This document shows, in pieces, positions 34,576 through 42,605 of a stretch of 46,332 nucleotides of DNA (the first letter of the stretch is position 1; every line of letters begins with the position of its first letter). The DNA comes from Thiotrichaceae bacterium UBA4486 (GTDB lineage: Bacteria > Pseudomonadota > Gammaproteobacteria > Eutrophobiales > Eutrophobiaceae), in assembly GCA_002389045.1 (NCBI GenBank), contig DGNS01000003.1, positions 47,496-93,827 on the forward strand, in the 5' to 3' direction. The notes below the pieces were generated by a model that made no database searches, was not told where the DNA came from, and saw only the letters and a program-made list of their open reading frames with translations. The translations under genes and the position numbers were made by a program.

Positions 34576-35592
34576 GTGAACACCGCGATCCCTGATCTGG
34601 ACTATATTTGCCCGGCATGTAAAGGCAAGCTACACGAACGTAATGTCGCCTATGAGTGCCCGGTGTGCGAGTGCTCATATCCCGTGATTTACGGGATCCC
34701 CGACTTCAGGCTCAACTCCGATGCCTACCTGAGCCTGGAGGATGAACGCGCCAAGGCATGCAGGCTGGCGGGCCGGGCGGCGGAATCAAGTTTCGATGAA
34801 CTGGTGGATTTCTACTATTCGATCACGGATGACGTACCTGCTGCGCTGGCCGAGGTTTACCGCCGCTTTATCAATAACGGTCCACAGCACCTTGCCGGCC
34901 TGGCGCGGGACATTGATCAACACGATGATGGTCCGTTGCTGGATGCCGGTTGCGGCAGCGGCTCGCTGTTGCTTGCACTGGCCGCAAGCCGGCGCCCGGT
35001 GGTCGGTCTCGACATAGCCCTGAGATGGCTTGTTATATGCAAAAAACGTTTGCAGGAGGCGGGACTGGACCGCCGGCTTGTCTGCGCGGACCTGCTTCAG
35101 CCGCCGTTCAGGGAGCGGTCATTCGCGGTCATCGCCGGTATTGATCTGGTAGAACACACACGGGATCTGGATCGGACGGCGCATTCCCTGGCCGCCCTGG
35201 TGCGGCCGGGGGGACGGGTCTGGTTGACAGTACCCAACCGCTATACCCTGGGGCCTCACCCATCAACGCGTCTGTGGGCCATCGGCTATCTGCCAAAGCA
35301 TTGGGCCGGCCGGGTCAGTCGCGCGCTACGGGGTGTAGACTCGCTGCGTCATATCCAGCTTCTCACACCGTGGCAGGTAACCGCTGCCCTGAAGCGGGCC
35401 GGATTGGAAATATGCACAGTGCGGCCTAAACGCATTTCCGGGGACATGCAGTGGCAACCGCCCCTGTTCGAGCGAGTCCTGATCGGTCTTTACCGGTTAC
35501 TGTGCCGCTGGTCACTGTCACGAAAATTACTGGTCCGGATCGGACCGGTAGCGGAAGTCATGGCCATAAAACCTCGGTTGGAACAAGGTTAA
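34576..35592 (+). CDS. Zinc-ribbon class I methyltransferase (paralogue 2)
   Basis: 338 residues from GTG 34576, four bases after the previous stop. It has an N-terminal zinc ribbon (C-P-A-C-K...C-P-V-C-E-C-S-Y-P) and Y-G-I-P-D-F-R-L. The SAM domain has L-L-D-A-G-C-G-S-G-S-L-L-L, G-L-D-I-A-L-R-W-L, I-D-L-V-E-H-T-R-D-L and V-R-P-G-G-R-V-W-L-T-V-P-N-R-Y. The C-terminal region, with W-A-I-G-Y-L-P-K-H-W and L-Y-R-L-L-C-R-W, matches the gene at 18350 throughout. It is co-transcribed with glycosyltransferases, so the acceptor is probably a glycan or lipid-linked sugar. Confidence 0.83.
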   Translation: MNTAIPDLDYICPACKGKLHERNVAYECPVCECSYPVIYGIPDFRLNSDAYLSLEDERAKACRLAGRAAESSFDELVDFYYSITDDVPAALAEVYRRFINNGPQHLAGLARDIDQHDDGPLLDAGCGSGSLLLALAASRRPVVGLDIALRWLVICKKRLQEAGLDRRLVCADLLQPPFRERSFAVIAGIDLVEHTRDLDRTAHSLAALVRPGGRVWLTVPNRYTLGPHPSTRLWAIGYLPKHWAGRVSRALRGVDSLRHIQLLTPWQVTAALKRAGLEICTVRPKRISGDMQWQPPLFERVLIGLYRLLCRWSLSRKLLVRIGPVAEVMAIKPRLEQG

Positions 35593-35615
35593 ACAATTAA
35601 TGACGGGAGTAAGTA

Positions 35616-36680
35616 ATGAACAATGAGCCGTTGAGATTTGGCCTGATTGGCGCCGGTGGCATAGGCGCCGTGCGGGCCAGGGCCCTGGAAAAATCACCGG
35701 ATTGCACACTGACCGCTGCACTGGATATCGATCCGGAGCGCGTAGCCGGTCTGGCCGGGACAGCCAGGGGTTTTGATTCACAGCAGGATTTTTTCGAGTC
35801 GGGCCTTTTTGATGCCGTGCTTATCTGCACCCCGCCCGATACGCACAGGGAACTGGCCCTGGAGGCCTTGCAACGGGGCCTGCATGTGCTGGTTGAAAAA
35901 CCGATGGCCGAATCGGTGGCTGCCTGCCGGGAAATGATTGCGGCGGCCAGGGATGCTGACCGGATCCTCGCGGTGGGTTTTAACCACCGCTTTTTCAAGG
36001 GCGTTGAGGTGGTTCGCCGCGCCATTCATGATGGCACGATTGGCAAGTTGTCCTGGATCCGCGCATTTACAGGGCACACCGGCCTGTCCGAGTTCAAGGC
36101 GCCCTGGATGTACGACAAAAAGGTCATGGGCGGTGGCACGTTGATGGACAATGGCGTGCATTTACTCGACCTGGCGTGCCATTTGATGTCGGAAATCGAG
36201 TCCGTTAACGGCTATGTCCGGCACGATTTCTGGAATCTGGAAGTGGAAGACAATGCCTTTCTCCATATCACGAACAGTGAGGGGGTGGTCTGTGATTTTC
36301 ATTCCAGTTGGACCGAATGGAAGGGTTACCGGTTTTTTGTCGAGGCCTACGGAGACAGGGGCATGGCCGGGATGTACTATGCACCCATGCGGACCCGGAT
36401 AACCACCGTTGATGACAAGGGAACACCTGTCCATACACAGCGAAACTTTTTTCCTCTGGACATCTTTCGCGAAAAATTATTTGGATGGCAGGTTACTGTA
36501 GTCGAAACATTTATTCATGAATTCCGCGATTTTGCCGCGCGTGTAAGGGGACAAAAGGGCCCGTTTACGGCTGCCAGCGGAACGGACGGCCTGAAAGCCT
36601 GCCTGGTTGCGAATACTGCATACGAAAGTTCCGAAAGCGGTCAGGCAATCCGGCTTCCAATTGTTGAAGATAATGCATGA
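35616..36680 (+). CDS. Gfo/Idh/MocA-family oxidoreductase (second of three)
   Basis: 354 residues, GGGAG before ATG 35616. Rossmann loop F-G-L-I-G-A-G-G-I-G-A-V-R; C-T-P-P-D-T-H-R-E-L; catalytic-lysine motif H-V-L-V-E-K-P-M-A-E (~residue 92); and M-G-G-G-T-L-M-D-N-G-V-H-L-L-D-L with the active-site histidine. The C-terminal domain includes W-T-E-W-K-G-Y-R. It is the last gene of the plus-strand block. In glycan clusters such enzymes oxidise C3 of UDP-GlcNAcA-type sugars or reduce ketosugars; no partner aminotransferase of the ordinary lysine type is seen, so the reaction is open. Confidence 0.87.
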   Translation: MNNEPLRFGLIGAGGIGAVRARALEKSPDCTLTAALDIDPERVAGLAGTARGFDSQQDFFESGLFDAVLICTPPDTHRELALEALQRGLHVLVEKPMAESVAACREMIAAARDADRILAVGFNHRFFKGVEVVRRAIHDGTIGKLSWIRAFTGHTGLSEFKAPWMYDKKVMGGGTLMDNGVHLLDLACHLMSEIESVNGYVRHDFWNLEVEDNAFLHITNSEGVVCDFHSSWTEWKGYRFFVEAYGDRGMAGMYYAPMRTRITTVDDKGTPVHTQRNFFPLDIFREKLFGWQVTVVETFIHEFRDFAARVRGQKGPFTAASGTDGLKACLVANTAYESSESGQAIRLPIVEDNA

Positions 36681-36751
36681 ACATGTGTCCGTCCGGGTCA
36701 AGTGTATAACTACGGTTTTTGTTGTAGCATAGGAAGCCCTGATAAAGCACT

Positions 36752-36884
36752 CAATGTCACTTCGAGTGAAGCGAGAAGTCTCGCAGTTCATAGTTCATTG
36801 ATTATATGACTGCTTTAATAATTGTGATTTTTCCCGGAGTTTACCCTGAGGCTTCTCCGAACGGGGTCGAAATGCCAACTTAAT
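36752..36884 (-). repeat. Interspersed ~120-bp repeat, copy c (inverted to copy a)
   Basis: The reverse strand reads CGACCCCGTTCGG-AGAAGCCTCAGGG-TAAACTCCGGGA, an AT-rich spacer, then AACTGCGAGACTTCTCG and CTCGAAGTGA, the same order as copy a at 12064-12186. Copies a and c point in opposite directions across 24.6 kb. The copy lies in the 300-base gap before UDP-xylose synthase, which shows no gene. Confidence 0.78.
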
Positions 36885-36980
36885 CAGAGGTTCCCGGATG
36901 TGGTTACCGGGAGCGATCCATGGTACTTAATAAGGATTCTCGGATCTATAACGTCCAATAATTAAACACTGGGAGGTTAC

Positions 36981-37922
36981 ATGTCACAGGTGCTAATAAC
37001 GGGAGGATCAGGATTTATTGGCAGCCATTTGTGCGAGGCACTTCTCAAAGCCGGTGAGGAAGTCATTTGTGTAGACAATTTTTTTACCGGCTCAAAGAGG
37101 AATATTGCCCATCTTCTGGAAAATCCCTATTTCGAAATATTGCGGCATGATGTCTGTTTTCCGCTGTTTGTTGAGGTCGACAGCATCTACAATCTTGCAT
37201 GCCCGGCAAGTCCGATCCATTACCAGCATGACCCGGTACAGACCACCAAGACGAGTGTTCACGGGGCCATAAACATGCTGGGCCTCGCGAAGCGGTTGAA
37301 GATCAAGATATTCCAGGCTTCAACGAGTGAAGTCTATGGAGATCCGACTGAGCATCCACAGACCGAGCAATACTGGGGTAACGTCAATCCGGTCGGGATA
37401 CGCTCCTGCTACGATGAAGGCAAGCGCTGTGCGGAAACCCTGTTCTTCGATTATCATCGCCAGCACAACATGGTTATCAAGGTGGCGCGTATCTTCAACA
37501 CCTATGGTCCCAGAATGCGCCCGGATGACGGCCGCGTGGTCTCCAATTTTATCGTGCATGCTTTACGCAACGATCCCATTACCGTTTATGGTGACGGCTC
37601 GCAGTCACGGTCCTTCTGTTATATCGATGACCTTGTTCGCGGCATCATTGATTTTATGGCTACCGATGACAAATTCACGGGCCCGATGAATCTCGGCAAT
37701 CCCGATGAATTCACGATTCTGGAACTGGCTGAACTTGTGCTTGAATTGACGGGGTCACGTTCGAAAATTGATTATCATCCGTTGCCACAGGATGATCCGG
37801 TGCGGCGCAAACCCGATATTTCATTGGCCAAACAATACATTGACTGGAAACCGATGACGCCGCTTCGCAGCGGTCTGGAAAAAACCATTGAATATTTTGA
37901 TTCTGAAATGAGTCAAGTGTAA
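36981..37922 (+). CDS. uxs: UDP-glucuronate decarboxylase (UDP-xylose synthase)
   Basis: A 313-residue SDR typical of bacterial UXS. It has V-L-I-T-G-G-S-G-F-I-G-S-H-L-C, D-N-F-F-T-G, H-D-V-C-F-P-L-F, the very characteristic N-L-A-C-P-A-S-P-I-H-Y-Q, T-S-T-S-E-V-Y-G-D-P, the Y-D-E-G-K-R motif (catalytic Tyr/Lys) and R-I-F-N-T-Y-G-P-R-M. It turns UDP-glucuronic acid into UDP-xylose and CO2. GGGAGG precedes the ATG. No UDP-glucose dehydrogenase is in this window, so UDP-glucuronate must come from a gene elsewhere. It is followed after three bases by a GT-C-like membrane protein. Confidence 0.94.
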   Translation: MSQVLITGGSGFIGSHLCEALLKAGEEVICVDNFFTGSKRNIAHLLENPYFEILRHDVCFPLFVEVDSIYNLACPASPIHYQHDPVQTTKTSVHGAINMLGLAKRLKIKIFQASTSEVYGDPTEHPQTEQYWGNVNPVGIRSCYDEGKRCAETLFFDYHRQHNMVIKVARIFNTYGPRMRPDDGRVVSNFIVHALRNDPITVYGDGSQSRSFCYIDDLVRGIIDFMATDDKFTGPMNLGNPDEFTILELAELVLELTGSRSKIDYHPLPQDDPVRRKPDISLAKQYIDWKPMTPLRSGLEKTIEYFDSEMSQV

Positions 37923-37925
37923 TTC

Positions 37926-39794
37926 ATGAGAGATCGCGCGAGCCGGGAAGATACCATCCGTCAGCACAGGCTTTTAATATGGATTACCCTGGTTGTCCTG
38001 TTGTCAGGTCTTCTGTTACGGGCAGTCTTCCCCGAATCGGATCCATACTATGCTATCTGGACCAGTTACATTACCGATGAAGGCCGATGGACCGAACAGG
38101 CACGAAACATTCTGCTGTTCGGGCATCTCGATATTGATAACTGGCTTTCACTCATACACCTCGTATTATCACCCCTGTTCCAGGCCCTGACTGCCATCAG
38201 TTTTTCACTGTTCGGTGTGAATTTTACCAGCGCCAGGCTGGTAAGCATGCTCTGCGGGGGTGTTATCTTGCTGGCATCCTTTTTATTTCTGCGCCGTCGT
38301 TTCACCGCGGACGCTTTGTTTCTGGCCATACTGGCCCTGGCCTTGCAGCCGGATCTGGTGTTCTTCAGCCGGGTGGCCATTCCTGAAATACCGGCCATGC
38401 TGTTCGAGCTTCTGGCCTTCATCACCCTGGTCTCGCAGCCCCGCTCAGTGGGGAAAGCCGCGCTTGCAGGTTTGTTAACCATGGTCGCGCTGGGCATGAA
38501 GGCCACCGTTGCACCCGTTGTCGTGATCTTTACGGTTATTATCCTGTGTGCCCGGCGTACACATGGCTCCGCTCCACACTGGAAGCGGGTCAGTGCCTAC
38601 CTGGGCGTGATGATCGCGCCTGTGGTAGTGATTGTCATCGCGGCATTATTGCTGGCCGACGGCGCATTCATCGAGCGCTTCCTGGGGTCATTGCTGGGTC
38701 TGGAAAGTTTCATACAGCGGGCTTCCATCTATAAAATGTTGTCGCTTTTGTTCTATGGTAAGAGTGCACCCTCCCTGAACTTATTGCTGGTTGGTGCCTG
38801 GGTCATGGCAGGACTGCTGATTGCAAAGGGCAGGTTGCCGGAAACAAAGGCAACAACAATTTACATCGGTTCGGCGATCTGGATTGCAGGCTGGCTTGCC
38901 GTGTCCGCCAGTCTCACGTATTTCCCGCCTCGCTATGTCTTTCATGCCCTGATACCACTGATACTGCACCTGGGCGCCGGCCTGACATTGTTGCAATCGC
39001 TGGGCTGGCGCGCGGTGCTTGAATCATTGTCACGGCTTGACGGACGGCGGCGTGTGGTCGTTTACCTGTGGCTGTCTTTGCCGGCGGCCGCGGTGTTGTG
39101 TCCCGCCGTGATCGCCATTGCCGATCTGGCCGGGTTGTCAATCGACAGGTTGCGCGAGCATTTGCCGTTGCTTCTGGTTCTGACAGCTTCGCTTGCCGTG
39201 CTCTTTCTCAGGATCCGGCGGTCGGACGTAACGGGGTTCGGCCTGGCCGCGTTTTCATTAATCGTTGCGCTGCTCTGGTTCGCCGGCGTTCGATCGGGGC
39301 TCATCGACGATGTTTTCTGGAACGCCGGTGCGGACCACCTGCTGGCCTGGGTATTGCTCCTGGCTGTCTCCGGGGTAATGACCATTTACATCGTCAGGCT
39401 CCAGGCCCGCGCTGGCATGATTCGTCTGCTGGGTTACATTTATCTGGTTGCCATCGGGAGTATCTGGCTGAGCCAAAACTTGTCGGGGCTTGTCAATCCA
39501 AGCTACACCATTGCCGAGGCTTCAGCCGACCTGGCGCAGTTTTCAGAAGATGATTCAGGTTTTTACTCGGGAGCCGCGGCTTCACTTTTCATAAATAACA
39601 GGCTTCGTTATATGAAATACATGGGTATCGAGGATGACTTTGACGTTCAACGTCTGCCTGAAATACTCGTGATCGTGTTCGACAGGGTGAATCATAAGAT
39701 GTTGGAACATTACGATCTCATCCATGAGCGAGACCTCCGGCTTGCCAGGAAACCATCTCCGGAACCGGTATTGAAAATCTACAGGCTGAAATGA
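37926..39794 (+). CDS. GT-C-type membrane glycosyltransferase (PMT_2/ArnT-like)
   Basis: 622 residues with about 12 hydrophobic helices. The first periplasmic loop carries the acidic T-D-E-G-R-W-T-E-Q-A pattern expected of GT-C enzymes (catalytic Asp/Glu after helix 1), and F-F-S-R-V-A-I-P-E resembles the R-x-x-x-P-E conserved region of ArnT/PMT relatives. The C-terminus is a small soluble segment. Family members transfer sugars from polyprenyl-phosphate donors on the periplasmic side. No dedicated polyprenyl-phosphate sugar synthase is recognised here. The gene starts three bases after uxs, so the pair may be translated together. Confidence 0.75.
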   Translation: MRDRASREDTIRQHRLLIWITLVVLLSGLLLRAVFPESDPYYAIWTSYITDEGRWTEQARNILLFGHLDIDNWLSLIHLVLSPLFQALTAISFSLFGVNFTSARLVSMLCGGVILLASFLFLRRRFTADALFLAILALALQPDLVFFSRVAIPEIPAMLFELLAFITLVSQPRSVGKAALAGLLTMVALGMKATVAPVVVIFTVIILCARRTHGSAPHWKRVSAYLGVMIAPVVVIVIAALLLADGAFIERFLGSLLGLESFIQRASIYKMLSLLFYGKSAPSLNLLLVGAWVMAGLLIAKGRLPETKATTIYIGSAIWIAGWLAVSASLTYFPPRYVFHALIPLILHLGAGLTLLQSLGWRAVLESLSRLDGRRRVVVYLWLSLPAAAVLCPAVIAIADLAGLSIDRLREHLPLLLVLTASLAVLFLRIRRSDVTGFGLAAFSLIVALLWFAGVRSGLIDDVFWNAGADHLLAWVLLLAVSGVMTIYIVRLQARAGMIRLLGYIYLVAIGSIWLSQNLSGLVNPSYTIAEASADLAQFSEDDSGFYSGAAASLFINNRLRYMKYMGIEDDFDVQRLPEILVIVFDRVNHKMLEHYDLIHERDLRLARKPSPEPVLKIYRLK

Positions 39795-39816
39795 TTTCAT
39801 GTCGGATGCCCGGGCG

Positions 39817-40824
39817 CTATGTGTACCTTTCCTTTGCCTTAAAACGATGTTCCATCCATGCATAGGCAAATGCCGCCATGCTGTACAGATAATAAAACTG
39901 GTGATAGGCAAATGCGCCCAGCGCAAACAGTAATCCATGCTGTTTTATAAAGAAGCGGATAAAATCCAGGTTCAGAACAACCAGTACGGTCAACAGCAGT
40001 GGTATGGCTATCCAGTTCAGCCAGCCCGCGACGACAGCGAATACAACCAGTAGAAACAGCCCGGCGGCTATTGCGCGTATCCGTTCTCCGGTACTGACGT
40101 TTAAATCGTCCGTCAATTCTCCTTTCGCGAGCATCAGGCGTGACCAGGGGATGGCGCGCCGGAAGATTTCGGTGTGTACCAGATTGCCGAGCCGCCATTC
40201 CTTGAGGTGTTTGCCCTGAAGTTCCGGCAACAGCCGGATCCGTCCCCCCGACTGCACGATACGCTCACCCAGTTCTATATCTTCAATGGATGGATACGGG
40301 TATCGCTCCGTGTCGAAACCTCCCAGTTCCAGGAAAACGTCCCGCCGCACGGCTCCGCAACCGGCCCAGAAGGTCGATGCATCAGCCTGGCCACGCTGGT
40401 GATAATAGCGATGTACCAGGTTCTTGTATTGTGACAGGAAACTTTTTGCGTCCGGTGCGTCGTCATAAGAACCAAAAACGGAGACAACGCCGGGGTCGGC
40501 GAATCCCGCCACGATGTGCCGGGAAGCGTCGTCTTTCACGATTACATCCGAATCGACAAACCATAGAACCGTTCCTTTCGCCTCCTGCGCGGCAAGATTT
40601 CTCGCGGCACCCGGGCCGCCCTGTCCGGATGTTTTCAGCATCCTGACCGGCAGGTTGCGGACGATGTCCGGCGATTCGTCGGTTGAGCAATCGTCAACGA
40701 CAAGAATTTCCTCCACTTCACCACGCTCCTGCATGGCCAGCAAAGGCTCCAGGCATCGTTCTATTGTGGATGCTGCGTTATACATCGGCATTATTACCGA
40801 CAGGGAGATTCCCTTGTTATTCAC
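39817..40824 (-). CDS. GT2-family glycosyltransferase
   Basis: A 335-residue canonical GT2 enzyme. It has S-V-I-M-P-M-Y-N-A-A-S-T-I, E-I-L-V-V-D-D-C-S-T-D-E-S, G-P-G-A-A-R-N-L-A, the metal motif W-F-V-D-S-D-V (DXD) and I-E-D-I-E-L-G-E-R (catalytic E-D motif). Hydrophobic helices occupy about residues 240-320. It is inverting and inner-membrane associated. Its ATG overlaps the stop of the previous GT2-like gene by four bases, as the third gene of a deacetylase-GT2-GT2 operon. It converges with the GT-C gene. Confidence 0.9.
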   Translation of the reverse strand: MNNKGISLSVIMPMYNAASTIERCLEPLLAMQERGEVEEILVVDDCSTDESPDIVRNLPVRMLKTSGQGGPGAARNLAAQEAKGTVLWFVDSDVIVKDDASRHIVAGFADPGVVSVFGSYDDAPDAKSFLSQYKNLVHRYYHQRGQADASTFWAGCGAVRRDVFLELGGFDTERYPYPSIEDIELGERIVQSGGRIRLLPELQGKHLKEWRLGNLVHTEIFRRAIPWSRLMLAKGELTDDLNVSTGERIRAIAAGLFLLVVFAVVAGWLNWIAIPLLLTVLVVLNLDFIRFFIKQHGLLFALGAFAYHQFYYLYSMAAFAYAWMEHRFKAKERYT

Positions 40825-41717
40825 TTTTTACCTCGCTGGCGTCTGGACAAACCCTGCAAATAACCCTTGCCCTCTCCATAGCCCCAACAGAGGACGAATA
40901 TGAGAAGCCAGGGAAAAGACTTGACTGCATGAATTCGATATTCCTGCACCCGAATTGAAGCAGAAACGATCTTGTATAAAAAAAGCAGCCATAAGGCCGG
41001 AGAAAGCATTAATAAAACAATATTGCGCAAAATCGATAGCTTCGCAGCCCGTGCAGCGCCGAATTCCGTGCCATGTACAATCCGCTGCGCGGCGAATTGC
41101 CGGAACGTGTAAAGATTGCGATGAATGACCACCAGTGATGGATCCATGACCAGTTTCAGTCCCCGGGTCCGGAAACGTGCGTGAAATTCGGGTTCCCAGA
41201 AGCCGTGTTCCAGCAGATCCTCGCAGGCCATGATCGCCGACCGCCGGTAAACGGCATTGTCCGCGGCAATTTCCGTTACCTCACGGCGTTGCCCGGAGAC
41301 CGGATACTGCCGGTAACGCTGCAGGAAAACGGCCCAGTCCAGCGCCGATGCCGAACCTGAATTCCGGAATACGCCGCCCACGCCGGCCAGATCTTCGGGC
41401 ATATCCAGAGACAGTATTTTCTCTATCCAGTCTTGTTCCGGCACGCAGTGTGCGGTAGTCAATGCGACAAATGTGCCCTGTGCACGGCGGAACCCCTCGG
41501 CCCACATATGAGGGATTCGGCTGCCCTGTCTGCACTTGATCAGAACAATATTTTCAAAACGACTCTTCAGTTCCGATTGTGTGTCATCATCCATGGCATG
41601 GGCAATGATGGTTTCGTCGGGACCATTTCCGGGAACCGTGATCGCGGCCAGGATATCGGACAGGTTGCGTTGGGAGTGCTCAACCGCGATGACCACCGTA
41701 AGTTTCTTCCCGGTCAT
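40821..41717 (-). CDS. GT2-like protein, WGEGYL-tail paralogue 4, metal motif degenerate
   Basis: 298 residues, starting where the deacetylase gene ends (ATGA). Shared landmarks: A-L-T-T-A-H-C-V-P-E-Q-D-W (no acidic residue at the DXD position), A-A-D-N-A-V-Y-R-R, A-Q-R-I-V-H-G-T-E-F-G, and the tail L-C-W-G-Y-G-E-G-K-G-Y-L-Q-G. A canonical GT2 lies immediately downstream, so this protein may work with it. It is the only one of the four paralogues outside the plus-strand operon. Confidence 0.7.
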   Translation of the reverse strand: MTGKKLTVVIAVEHSQRNLSDILAAITVPGNGPDETIIAHAMDDDTQSELKSRFENIVLIKCRQGSRIPHMWAEGFRRAQGTFVALTTAHCVPEQDWIEKILSLDMPEDLAGVGGVFRNSGSASALDWAVFLQRYRQYPVSGQRREVTEIAADNAVYRRSAIMACEDLLEHGFWEPEFHARFRTRGLKLVMDPSLVVIHRNLYTFRQFAAQRIVHGTEFGAARAAKLSILRNIVLLMLSPALWLLFLYKIVSASIRVQEYRIHAVKSFPWLLIFVLCWGYGEGKGYLQGLSRRQRGKK

Positions 41718-42436
41718 TGCATTGCTTCCCGGACTTCCCGCAGTAACCGTCTGAGCGTGAGATAGGAACGGGATACAGGCCCAAACGGGTTGGAACGTAC
41801 CAGTGAGCTTTTGAAATAATACGCATCCAGTCGTGGCAGTTTAGCGGCGACATGGCGGTCTTTATTAACGAATGCCATTTTTGTGGTTACTGCAAACGTA
41901 TAATATTTGCTGATGGTGTTTGCAACCCGGTCATCGAAGTAGCCGTAAGGATAGGCGAAGTGCCGTGGTGTGCGTCCCGTGTGTGCCAGGATCTCGCTGT
42001 CAGCCGTTTCACATTCCTGTTCAATCTCGCTGTCCGTGAGCGTTCGCATATCCGGGTGCAAATGGGTGTGCGACTCGATATGCATGCCTGCCTGTCGGCA
42101 TTGTTCGATGTCATCCCAGGTCATCATTGGCATCTTCGGCGCCGAGGCAGGTTGTGTCGGCCAGTAGTTGTCGCCACCGACAACCCCGGTCGCCAGGAAC
42201 AGGTGGGACGGGAATCCCAGATCACGCAAAACGGGGAGCGCAGATTTCCGGACCGATTGCATGCCATCATCAAATGTGATCACAATGCCGGACGGACTTG
42301 ACCAGAGATTATCCAGTTCAATAACAGGCATTCCGGATTCGGCGATAGTGGTCATCAGCCGGGCAAACGCACCAACCGGGTAAGACAGTACGGAACCACT
42401 GTCATCAATGCTGTGAAAAGTCAGAATGGCGCGCAC
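41714..42436 (-). CDS. NodB-type polysaccharide deacetylase
   Basis: A 240-residue carbohydrate esterase family 4 protein from GTG 42436, with GGGGAATAATTT upstream. It has A-I-L-T-F-H-S-I-D, the metal/catalytic motif V-I-T-F-D-D-G-M (TFDDG), S-H-T-H-L-H-P-D (metal histidines) and F-A-Y-P-Y-G-Y-F. All key residues are present. There is no signal peptide, so it may act on lipid-linked intermediates in the cytoplasm, unlike the many secreted relatives. It is the first gene of an operon with two GT2 genes. Confidence 0.88.
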   Translation of the reverse strand: MRAILTFHSIDDSGSVLSYPVGAFARLMTTIAESGMPVIELDNLWSSPSGIVITFDDGMQSVRKSALPVLRDLGFPSHLFLATGVVGGDNYWPTQPASAPKMPMMTWDDIEQCRQAGMHIESHTHLHPDMRTLTDSEIEQECETADSEILAHTGRTPRHFAYPYGYFDDRVANTISKYYTFAVTTKMAFVNKDRHVAAKLPRLDAYYFKSSLVRSNPFGPVSRSYLTLRRLLREVREAMQ

Positions 42437-42605
42437 AAATTATTCCCCGGTTTTGTCACAGTACGATATTAACCGATATAACAGGCATGGCGGTATCAGC
42501 ATATCCAGCGGTTACTGCCGGATCACCGTAATAATAACTGCCTTTCCGCCCTACCGGGTAATGATGATATGCTTGCGGGGCAAATTATTGCATAAGGAAA
42601 ACCTG

